Below are positions 54,886-61,988 of a stretch of DNA of 64,000 nucleotides, one piece after another. This DNA is from Planctomycetaceae bacterium. Lineage in GTDB: Bacteria; Planctomycetota; Phycisphaerae; UBA1845; UTPLA1. Position 1 is the first letter of the stretch. Every line of letters begins with the position of its first letter. A program made the position numbers and the translations under genes. The stretch lies in the NCBI GenBank assembly GCA_006969385.1, contig CP030884.1, forward strand, positions 5,202,249 to 5,266,248. Direction: 5' to 3'. Under the pieces are notes generated by a model. It did not search any database, was not told where the DNA came from, and worked only from the letters and a program-made list of their open reading frames with translations.

Positions 54886-54920
54886 TGACCGGTGCCGCTA
54901 GTTGATCGGGGCACCGGTCA
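54886..54920. terminator. Hairpin between convergent genes, possible bidirectional terminator
   Basis: An 11-bp stem, TGACCGGTGCC (54886-54896) with GGCACCGGTCA (54910-54920), is followed on the plus strand by a T-rich tract (GTTCTTCGTTCTTTC). It lies between the transporter stop and the stop of the FG-GAP gene, so it could serve both. Confidence 0.65.
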
Positions 54921-54936
54921 GTTCTTCGTTCTTTCA

Positions 54937-56754
54937 TCAGCCTGTGATTCGACATCGCCTTCGCCGCCGCGACCAAGCTAACAGCATAAGTGGCATCATG
55001 GCAGGAACGCCGCCACCGCAACACTGATTCACTTCCACCATCTGAGGTGCCGGCATGCCTCCGCTAGTGTCAGCTTCCGAATCGCTCACCCCATCATCAT
55101 CGTCCGTCTCGAGACAATCCCACGTCCCGTTGGCGTTAGCATCGATGTCCGGCTGGCCGCAGCCGCAAGTGCCGGGCGTGCTCTTGTTGAAATCATCGGG
55201 ACATTGGTCGCAGGCATTGCCGATACCGTCACCATCGGAATCGCCCTGCGCCGCGTTTTGCGTATCAGGACAGTTGTCGCAATCATCGGGCACACCATCG
55301 CCATCGGCGTCCGCATCACACTCGTCGGGCACACCATTCGCCTGACAATCGTCACTAGTACCGCTGTCGATGTCGCATGCATCCGGCACACCATTCGAAT
55401 TACAGTCCGAATCAATGTTGTCAATCAAATCGCAGGTATCTAACGAGCCGTTCCCGTTACAGTCATCAAGTTGCTCGAACGTAAAGACCGCCCCAGAATT
55501 ATTCGCACTGTTCTCGCGCCCGGGCGTTCCCATGACGGCGAACTGATTGTTGATCGCCACATCCGTTCCAAAGCGCTCGCTCATTCCCGGTTGGCTCGCT
55601 TTGAGCCGTGCCAGTTGAAGCCATCGATTGCCATCGAAGCGAAACAAGTAGGCAGCGCCGGACGATTGTCCGCCGTCGTCCTCGTTTTCCGCGCCGATGA
55701 TCGCGGTATTGCCACTTAAGGCTACTACCAAGCCAAAGTTGTCAAAGGGTGAAGCATCAGCCGCCGTAAGTTTGTCTTCTTCCTGCCAAGTCATACCGTC
55801 ATATCGAAACGCATAGGCCGCGCCGGAACCGACGCCACCGTCACTGTCGTTCACTGCACCCAATACGACGACGTTACCGTTTAGGGACACGGCTCCACCG
55901 ATGCCGTGGTTCGGCCGCGGATCGGCCACTGTCAACTTCGATTCGAACGCCCATTGCAAGCCGTCAAAGCGGTAGACATATGCCGCGCCGGCTCGATCTT
56001 CACTATCATCATCGAACCTCGAACCCACAACCATGACGTCGTCTTCGATATCGACGTCATAGCCAAACTCGTCTTCCGCTGCCGCATCATGAGCAGTGAT
56101 TTTTTGCTCAAAGTCCCAGTTCGCTCCGTTGTATCGATAAACATACACCGCCCCGCTATCGCAATCTGCTAAAGTAGGGCAGGCGTCGTCATCAAACCTG
56201 GCCGCAATCACCGCTACGTTTCCGGATAGCGCCACCGAAGCGCCGTAGTTGTCAACAGCCGCCGCATCGAAGGCATTCAGCTTGGTGCGCTGCACCCACG
56301 AAGTGCCGTTGAACTCAAAAACGTAGGCCGAGCCAGCCCCGTTACCACCATCGTCATTGTCGGGTGCCCCTACCAACGCAAAGACGCCATCGATATCAAC
56401 GGCCGCTCCGAAACGGTCGTCTTCCGCCAAGTCGGCCGATCTTAATAACGCCTCATCCGTCCATGCATTACCACTGCGTTGATAAATGTAGGCGGCGCCG
56501 GCATCGGAGCAGTTGACGTCGAGATCGCAACCACCGTTTGATCGCGGTACACCAACGATCATACGCAGGTCGCTCAGGCCGACGGCCTTTCCGAAATCCG
56601 CATTGAGTTGGTCATCTGAGGCATATGCGGCGTCACCGACAGGAATTTCGCATTGACCGTGTACCAAATTGCGGTTGGTCAACGCAATGAGCAACCCAAA
56701 AACCGCAATCGCATTCAACATCTGCTTCGCCAGCCGAAGATCGTAAATCGCCAT
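54937..56754 (-). CDS. Surface protein with seven FG-GAP propeller repeats, calcium-binding repeats and C-terminal sorting-like tail
   Basis: A 605-residue exported protein (signal peptide LNAIAVFGLLIALTNRNLVHG). Seven repeats of about 57 residues with FGxxVxLxGxxxxVGA...AYVY(R) (DRFGAAVDIDG, NYGASVALSG, EFGYDVDIED, NFGLVVALSG, RFGTDVAINN) make an FG-GAP/integrin-like beta-propeller. Residues about 435-560 are Asp/Asn/Cys-rich calcium-binding motifs (DCNGNGSLDTCD, DADGDGVPDDCD, DSDGDGIGNACD). The end has CCGGGVPAMMPLMLL then a run of Arg (SRRRRRCR), the same three-part tail as the two giant proteins. It is probably displayed on the cell surface. Confidence 0.88.
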   Translation of the reverse strand: MAIYDLRLAKQMLNAIAVFGLLIALTNRNLVHGQCEIPVGDAAYASDDQLNADFGKAVGLSDLRMIVGVPRSNGGCDLDVNCSDAGAAYIYQRSGNAWTDEALLRSADLAEDDRFGAAVDIDGVFALVGAPDNDDGGNGAGSAYVFEFNGTSWVQRTKLNAFDAAAVDNYGASVALSGNVAVIAARFDDDACPTLADCDSGAVYVYRYNGANWDFEQKITAHDAAAEDEFGYDVDIEDDVMVVGSRFDDDSEDRAGAAYVYRFDGLQWAFESKLTVADPRPNHGIGGAVSLNGNVVVLGAVNDSDGGVGSGAAYAFRYDGMTWQEEDKLTAADASPFDNFGLVVALSGNTAIIGAENEDDGGQSSGAAYLFRFDGNRWLQLARLKASQPGMSERFGTDVAINNQFAVMGTPGRENSANNSGAVFTFEQLDDCNGNGSLDTCDLIDNIDSDCNSNGVPDACDIDSGTSDDCQANGVPDECDADADGDGVPDDCDNCPDTQNAAQGDSDGDGIGNACDQCPDDFNKSTPGTCGCGQPDIDANANGTWDCLETDDDDGVSDSEADTSGGMPAPQMVEVNQCCGGGVPAMMPLMLLAWSRRRRRCRITG

Positions 56755-57010
56755 CGCGCACCCCGCATCTCGAGATTGCTCAGGTCGAACTCAGCGATCG
56801 TCACCGTTCCGCAGGTGCGACCGTTGAACAGCCTAGCGCTCGTGGGAAGTAACGCGACAAACGCGATGAAAGTCTGCCTGAAAAGCCTCAAAGTCGGCTG
56901 TCTGCGCAAAAAACAGCGATTTGGTCCTGGGCGGCCGTATGAGTCAGACGCTGTAATTTACGCCGCCGTCAAAGCCAAAAGGTGATTATTAAAGCCTTTT
57001 GCAAATCTCA

Positions 57011-57352
57011 TTACCCAAGCCGCCCGTCCCAGCGTCGATACCATTCCGGCACCACGCCGTCTTCCATCAAATGCGGTTCGCGCGGTTCAAAATGATCGGC
57101 CTGCGACGATGCATCGCAACGCTTGCAGGGTGACGTTTCATTCGGCCAGCCGGGCGGCTTCTCCGATTTAAGAAACGTGCAACCCTCTCCCACCGAAACA
57201 TCCCAGTCGAACGCTAATGATTGCCACCACCAACAATAGCGACGCGGGCAGGAATTTTTCGGTAACGCTTTCGCCCGTTCGATATCCGCAGGAGAGATCT
57301 TTGTCGGAGAATGTATGCGCACACTGGATACGTCTTTTTTTGATTTGCTCAT
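57011..57352 (-). CDS. Small cysteine-rich protein of unknown function
   Basis: A 113-residue protein starting at the ATG at 57352 (MSKSKKDVSSVRIHSPTKI); the frame extends to 57391 through a hairpin repeat. It has Cys-Pro-Arg-Arg-Tyr-Cys with a Trp3 run, GCTFLKSEKP, and SPCKRCDASS, with enough cysteines to bind a metal or iron-sulfur centre. No domain is recognised. The 184-residue membrane protein gene lies upstream on the same strand. Confidence 0.6.
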   Translation of the reverse strand: MSKSKKDVSSVRIHSPTKISPADIERAKALPKNSCPRRYCWWWQSLAFDWDVSVGEGCTFLKSEKPPGWPNETSPCKRCDASSQADHFEPREPHLMEDGVVPEWYRRWDGRLG

Positions 57353-57361
57353 GTTGAAATA

Positions 57362-57378
57362 GGCGGGTGAAACCCGCC
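57362..57378. repeat. Short inverted repeat ahead of the small cysteine-rich protein
   Basis: GGCGGGT-GAA-ACCCGCC forms a 7-bp hairpin nine bases ahead of the chosen start codon of the minus-strand gene. It is of the common planctomycete intergenic type and could affect translation of that gene. Confidence 0.6.
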
Positions 57379-57393
57379 CACCAAGCCTCACAT

Positions 57394-57888
57394 TTACGGA
57401 ACGGCATCACTACCGACGGATTCACTCGATTTCGGCGAAAACGATGACACAAAAAACACCCCCGCATCGGTATTAAAGTACCATCCAGCTTCACGACGAT
57501 CCGACTCTAAAACACCCAGCAAGCCTTCATCCCAATTTAGTTTGTAGTAGAGAAAAACTTCGCCCGAATCATTCTCGCCCCCCTCAATCCACCAATGAAA
57601 CTTTTTTGAATTTGGGTAGCCTGTTTCACCCATCTTCGTCGGATACTTCCCATGCTCTTTTCGAAAGTCTAATACCGCGCGACACGCGCTTTCGCCTTCG
57701 GTTTCAATAAATGCAGTCATTTCCTCCGGCGTCCAGGAGATCGCATCGATTAATTGCGACGTTCTTAAATAACAAAACGCTACGCCGCCAGCCATCACAA
57801 TAAAAACGACTAGGCAGCCGATGGATATCACACGGCGTTCGCGCCTATCCTGCGGTCGGCTCAAATCGTTATAGGGTGCCGTTTGCAT
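57394..57888 (-). CDS. Single-pass membrane protein of unknown function
   Basis: A 164-residue protein beginning at the ATG at 57888 (MQTAPYNDLSRPQDRRERR). One hydrophobic helix (VISIGCLVVFIVMAGGVAFCYL) follows a basic stretch, so most of the chain should be outside the cytoplasm. The rest contains EMTAFIETEGESACRAVLDF, KYPTKMGETGYPNSKKFHWW and WYFNTDAGVFFVSSF, with no known domain. It may be co-transcribed with the small cysteine-rich gene downstream. Confidence 0.6.
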   Translation of the reverse strand: MQTAPYNDLSRPQDRRERRVISIGCLVVFIVMAGGVAFCYLRTSQLIDAISWTPEEMTAFIETEGESACRAVLDFRKEHGKYPTKMGETGYPNSKKFHWWIEGGENDSGEVFLYYKLNWDEGLLGVLESDRREAGWYFNTDAGVFFVSSFSPKSSESVGSDAVP

Positions 57889-57978
57889 TCTACCAATACC
57901 AATACGACGATCATTTCGGCAACACCACTTCGACGGCGCTGGCATCAAAAGTGGTTGACATTTGAACTCATGGGTTTC

Positions 57979-58004
57979 GCTGTGGCACCGGCTAATTGCT
58001 GATG
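57979..58004 (-). repeat. Single copy of the ACCGGTT hairpin repeat
   Basis: On the minus strand it reads CATCAGCAATTAGCCGGTGC then CACAGC, the GCCGGTGCCACAGC end of the repeat at 23839-24155 with a diverged left arm. It lies between the glycosyltransferase stop and the next gene. Confidence 0.65.
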
Positions 58005-58038
58005 ATTAAAACGCGACATCGCCGCCCTACCAGTTGGC

Positions 58039-59160
58039 TTAACTCACCACCGCCGTATCGCTCACGCCCGCACCCAACTCCGCATCATTCATCACGTTCT
58101 CATACGCCCGCTCGTAGTTATCCACGAACGCGCGCACGCCGAACACTTCAAACGCCTGGCTGCGCGCGACGTCGGTGATGTTGCGCACCAACGCTTTATC
58201 TTCCAGCGCCGTCAGGATGCGACCACTCAATTGTTGCAGCGAATTATCTTTACATAGCAGCCCGTTGTGTCGGTCCGCAATGATTTCCGCGATGCTGCGC
58301 ACGGCCGTCGCGACAATCGGCACGCCCGCCGCCATCACCGCCGCCAGCGGCTCGGTCGAAACTTCCGCCGATGGCGTCATCACAAACGCATCGGCCACGA
58401 CGGCCAATTCCGACCACGACCAGCCTGCCGGAGGTAACACCGCAAACTTCTCGTCGGTCATGCGAAGGGCATAGCGCTCGACGCGACCGCGTTCAGCGGA
58501 TGGATACGGCAGAATCACACGCATATCCGGATAAATCTGCCGCACGATCGCTGCGGCCCAAACGGCCTCAAATTGCCCCGCGCCGCGCTCGGGTGGCCCG
58601 CTCATCAATAACACCGGCCCGGCATCGGGTGCGATTAGCCGCCCCCGCAAATCCGATTCGCGTGCTCGCTTGATCTCGCCAAAATCGGCCGGCCCGCGCA
58701 CCACCACGCAGCGCTCGGGCGGTACGCCCGCTTCGACCAATAGCTGCCGCACGTGTTGCGAACCGGCCACCACGCCGGAGCTGTCGGCGAGCGACCGCAC
58801 GCGCCGCGCCAAATCTTCCGCCTGCCGCGGTTCGATGACGGTCAACAGCCGCGGCACGTTGGGCAACGTCGCCGCGACCACGGCCAACGCGTCCGGCCCC
58901 CAAACGTGCAACACATCGGCCGCGTGCGCGCGCGTGACGCGGCGCAGGCCCGTGGCAATGTTGAAGCTGCGTAACAGTTGCTGCGGCGTGACGTGAATCG
59001 GCTGTTCGATATACGGCTGCAACCGCGCGGCGATACGCGCATCGAGCGCCGCCACCGCATGCGCCGTCGCCTTACCGCCCAACCGGCGCAGCAGCATATC
59101 GATTAACTGCGCGTGCGTTTCGTGACAGGTGCGATCGATAACGTGGAGAACGCGCGGCAT
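58039..59160 (-). CDS. Glycosyltransferase family 4-like protein
   Basis: A 373-residue protein of GT-B fold. The N-terminal half has MPRVLHVIDRTCHETH and LHVWGPDALAVV; the C-terminal half has PVLLMSGPPERGAGQFEAVW, VILPYPSAERG and VADAFVMTPSAEVSTEPLAAVMAAGVPIVATAV, where the Glu of SxxSTEP is the EX7E-type donor-binding motif, and AEIIADRHNGLL. Such enzymes transfer a sugar from a nucleotide donor to glycans or lipids; specificity is unknown. Its ATG overlaps the stop of the lipoprotein gene by one base (TAATG), so it is coupled to that operon. Confidence 0.85.
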   Translation of the reverse strand: MPRVLHVIDRTCHETHAQLIDMLLRRLGGKATAHAVAALDARIAARLQPYIEQPIHVTPQQLLRSFNIATGLRRVTRAHAADVLHVWGPDALAVVAATLPNVPRLLTVIEPRQAEDLARRVRSLADSSGVVAGSQHVRQLLVEAGVPPERCVVVRGPADFGEIKRARESDLRGRLIAPDAGPVLLMSGPPERGAGQFEAVWAAAIVRQIYPDMRVILPYPSAERGRVERYALRMTDEKFAVLPPAGWSWSELAVVADAFVMTPSAEVSTEPLAAVMAAGVPIVATAVRSIAEIIADRHNGLLCKDNSLQQLSGRILTALEDKALVRNITDVARSQAFEVFGVRAFVDNYERAYENVMNDAELGAGVSDTAVVS

Positions 59161-59803
59161 TATCCTTGTTCGCGATAATCGAAGAAGAGTTTGGCGACCT
59201 TTTCGCCGAGCTTGTTGCCCAACTCATCGGCCACTTGACCGGCGGAGATATCGCCATCGTTCGTCGTCGGGTCGGTCTGTACCGTGACGCGTCGCCCCGC
59301 CGGGCTGCTGGGCCATTCGCGCACGTCGCGCTCGCGGTCGGTGCTGACCACTTTGCAGCGGACCTCAAACAGACCCTGAAAGATCGGCGCGCCGGGCTCC
59401 TGATTCAGCGTGAACTTTTCGACGGCGATATACAAAACGTTATCCGCGCCGAGTTTTTCACCGATCTCGCGTATCGTGAGCTTGTCGTAATCTTCTTCGT
59501 GTTGTTTGAAGCGCTCGCCCTCTTGGTAGGGCACAACTTTGTTGTTGACGTCCTTCTCAGCGAACAAATCGGAAATCTTGCGATGCGCTTCGCGAATGGC
59601 CTTCGGTTGATCGACCCGCCCCCACGGTCGTCAAAGAGAATCAGCAGCGGCCCCTTGGGCATTTCATATTCGGCCTCGATCAGGTTACCGCCGGCCAAAC
59701 CTACCCATAAACCGGCCAGCCCCTGACAGCCGAGTTGCGACGAAAAGGCGACCGTCATCAGGGCAAACAGCGGCAACGATTGGTAACGATGTAACGGACT
59801 CAT
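59160..59803 (-). pseudogene. Lipoprotein, frameshifted (paralogue of the upstream lipoprotein)
   Basis: The start at 59803 gives a lipoprotein signal (LFALMTVAFSSQLGCQG) and then EAEYEMPKGPLLILFDDRG, matching the upstream gene (VEAEYEIGEDSMAILVWAD). The frame then turns into nonsense, while another frame reads RVDQPKAIREAHRKISDLFAEKDV and continues well to the stop at 59160 (EEDYDKLTIREIGEKLGADN). The shift occurs at a run of five C on the plus strand (59619-59623); one more base would restore a single 215-residue protein. It is either a recent frameshift or a sequencing error in a homopolymer. The stop overlaps the glycosyltransferase start. Confidence 0.75.
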
Positions 59804-59805
59804 GG

Positions 59806-60558
59806 TTAGCTCCGTTTCTCTTCGAGACGAATTTCGTACGGATAGAACTTACGCCCCGCCAACATGCTCAAGTATTCGACCGTCGCGTGAATCAGGTCGC
59901 GCTCGTCGATGTCGTACGCACCGTGCTTGGAATCCGGTGGATAGATCGCGCGAATCTCATCCTGATAGAGTGCTTCGATCTGCTCGCGTTCGGATTTGCC
60001 AAACAGGTTAAGCGACGCGTCAAAGCGCGCCTTGTGCAGGTGCGGCGTGTTGCTGGCGCGCGTCGTGAATTCGTTCAGGTCCACGCGCAAGACAAAGTCG
60101 CATTCGAGTTCCGCACAAATCTCGTTATTGGTCATGCGCGACCAATCCATGCCCGAATCTTCCTGAAAATCGATCACATCGCGCGCGTCAATGAACTTCG
60201 CATCGGGCAAGCGCTCGCGCAGATGGTGCGTCAACGACCGGCAAATCTGGTTGCGCACCTGCGGGTATTCGTCGCGCACGCTTTGGTCGGCCCAGACGAG
60301 AATCGCCATGCTGTCTTCGCCGATTTCGTATTCGGCTTCCACCTTTTCGGTGGCGTCGGGCGCAAACAAGTACGCCGCTTGGCAGCCGGTGTTGAAGATG
60401 AACAGACCGGCAAGCAGAAAGTGGATGGCGTGCCTTCGGGTAAAGTCCCCCAGCCCTGCAAGGGCAGGGGCACCCGTCTTTGACGCACCAAGGCGTGCTT
60501 TGTCCCCCAGCCCCAGAGGGGCAGGGGCACCAATTCGAACATTTCTATCGTCGCGCAT
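59806..60558 (-). CDS. Lipoprotein of unknown function
   Basis: A 250-residue protein whose real beginning is unclear. The open frame from 60558 carries a 35-residue Gly/Ala/Leu-rich leader that comes from a DNA repeat (60445-60531). Only then does a lipoprotein-like signal follow (HFLLAGLFIFNTGCQ, Cys lipobox), and no ATG, GTG or TTG is seen between. The mature part includes ILVWADQSVRDEYPQVRNQI, LRERLPDAKFIDARDVIDF and YSMLAGRKFYPYEIRLEEK-like segments (read YLSMLAGRKFYPYEIRL). It is homologous in layout to the frameshifted gene two bases downstream. The pair plus a glycosyltransferase suggest an envelope role. Confidence 0.7.
   Translation of the reverse strand: MRDDRNVRIGAPAPLGLGDKARLGASKTGAPALAGLGDFTRRHAIHFLLAGLFIFNTGCQAAYLFAPDATEKVEAEYEIGEDSMAILVWADQSVRDEYPQVRNQICRSLTHHLRERLPDAKFIDARDVIDFQEDSGMDWSRMTNNEICAELECDFVLRVDLNEFTTRASNTPHLHKARFDASLNLFGKSEREQIEALYQDEIRAIYPPDSKHGAYDIDERDLIHATVEYLSMLAGRKFYPYEIRLEEKRS
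60445..60531. repeat. Two 30-bp copies of a GTCCCCCAGCCC repeat inside a lipoprotein leader
   Basis: Copies at 60445-60474 and 60502-60531 start GTCCCCCAGCC and end GGGGCAGGGGCACC or GGGCAGGGGCACC, each forming a small hairpin. In the minus-strand frame they read GAPALAGLGD and GAPAPLGLGD. Such repeats are normally intergenic; here they are read in frame ahead of a signal peptide. Confidence 0.75.
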
Positions 60559-60579
60559 GTGCGAGGCTCCTCGCGAGCA

Positions 60580-61089
60580 TCAATTTAGATTTATCGTTCC
60601 CGTCGCCATTCCCCAAGCGATCTTAAATCCCCAACCCAGCATCATACAGATGCCCAACGTTAACATCAGCCGCGGCGCCAGGCGATCCCAATTGATCCAC
60701 AAGCCTCGACCGCGAACCGCAACGCTCGTTCCGTAGATTGCAACTAGCCACGTGCCGCCCCATAGCATCAATCCCATCGGCTGTGCAATAAACGCGCTGA
60801 TAAACTGACCGCGCATCGCGTGGGCAAACGCCGTCGTCATGCCGCACGTCGGACACGGCAATCCGCTCGTCACCACCAGGCTGCACGGCGGCAAGCCCAG
60901 CGCTTCGTGCGTACCCATGCCTTCCTTCGCCGGTGTCAAAATGGCCGCTGTCACCAAGACAGCTACCATTGCGGTCGCGATCACGCCCCACGCCACGCGC
61001 GTGCTCGGCGCTACGGGCACCCACTGTCGAGTCCAACGTTTGGAGTCGGTCTCGGCCATGACAGTGGCGATGGGCGGCAGGTCTGACAT
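60580..61089 (-). CDS. DUF2752 family membrane protein
   Basis: A 169-residue protein with three to four hydrophobic helices. LPPCSLVVTSGLPCPTCGMTTAFAHAMRG is the DUF2752 signature, with the pattern CPxCGMTTAF and a following helix containing QPMGLMLW. The family is widespread in bacteria; its function is unknown, and the Cys pair may bind a metal. It lies 21 bases upstream of the lipoprotein gene on the same strand. Confidence 0.85.
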   Translation of the reverse strand: MSDLPPIATVMAETDSKRWTRQWVPVAPSTRVAWGVIATAMVAVLVTAAILTPAKEGMGTHEALGLPPCSLVVTSGLPCPTCGMTTAFAHAMRGQFISAFIAQPMGLMLWGGTWLVAIYGTSVAVRGRGLWINWDRLAPRLMLTLGICMMLGWGFKIAWGMATGTINLN

Positions 61090-61290
61090 GCGGAAAGGTC
61101 GGTCGGCGGGTGGCTAGAAATATCGGTCGGTTATCATGTCTCAACCCACATTCTAACGCATTAAAGATTAGGCTGCCGAGCACGCGGAATCAACGCCGGG
61201 CGCGGCCGCAGCGGGTCATAATCGGCCCGCTTGGCGGTGAATTCACACGCTCGGATTGCCTGTTTTCACATCGCGGATATAGTTGCGGAA

Positions 61291-61695
61291 ATGCGTATCT
61301 TCTGGCGTCAATTTGGTGGCCGAACCTTGATCGCGCTGGCGTTATTATCGCTTGCCGTCGGCCCCAGCCCCGCCGCGGCGATGGCAACCCTCGGCGCCGC
61401 CGCGGCAGAAGCCGCCACGGCTAGCGCCGATAACGCAACCGACGAATCGCCCGTCGACGACGACGTACCGGCCTCACCAGACGAGAGCCTCTCCACCTCA
61501 TACGTCGCACCCGCGTCCGCCAAGCCGCACGAAACCAAGGAGACGGTCCGACCGCAGAACGCGTCTTCGGCCTTGCTCGTCGCGTGCATCGTGCCGCCCC
61601 ATTGGCGTGCCTTCGATCAAACAACTCTGACCGGCTACCTGCTGTCGGCATTCGCCCATTCGCCCATTCATCCCAACGCGCCGCCTCAGTATTAA
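61291..61695 (+). CDS. Small secreted protein of unknown function
   Basis: A 134-residue protein beginning at the ATG at 61291 (MRIFWRQFGGRTLIALALL), with a signal peptide ending near SPAAA. The rest is Ala, Pro, Glu and Asp-rich (DDDVPASPDESLSTSYVAP) and looks disordered, ending ALLVACIVPPHWRAFDQTTLTGYLLSAFAHSP. The frame is open further upstream to 61231. The call rests on the signal peptide; no family is recognised. Confidence 0.45.
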   Translation: MRIFWRQFGGRTLIALALLSLAVGPSPAAAMATLGAAAAEAATASADNATDESPVDDDVPASPDESLSTSYVAPASAKPHETKETVRPQNASSALLVACIVPPHWRAFDQTTLTGYLLSAFAHSPIHPNAPPQY

Positions 61696-61988
61696 TCTCC
61701 GCGTTGTGGTGGTTCGCGTCAGTAGCCAACTCGCACACGGGCGCAATCTTGTTTTGCGTGATGGCGAACTCGATTTCAGCGAACCTTTCTTGTCAAAACG
61801 CGCGACGATGAACAGTGACCCGGCAGGGTCCCATTTCAGCGCGCGGTAATCAAACCAACTCATTCATTTGTCATCAACGGGCGCTCGAACTGGCGCGACA
61901 GGCCGCGCACCGGCATGCACGCCAACGCCCAAAAAAAGTTTCTCCCAGCTAGGCCGACGGTATCGGCAACAGAAAGTGAACCAACATC

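Noticed and set aside
61498..61863. 121-residue minus-strand frame before secD
   Set aside because: It begins plausibly (MSWFDYRALKWDPAGSLF) but soon turns Arg/Thr-rich and overlaps the small secreted protein. It could be a gene remnant, but support is too weak.
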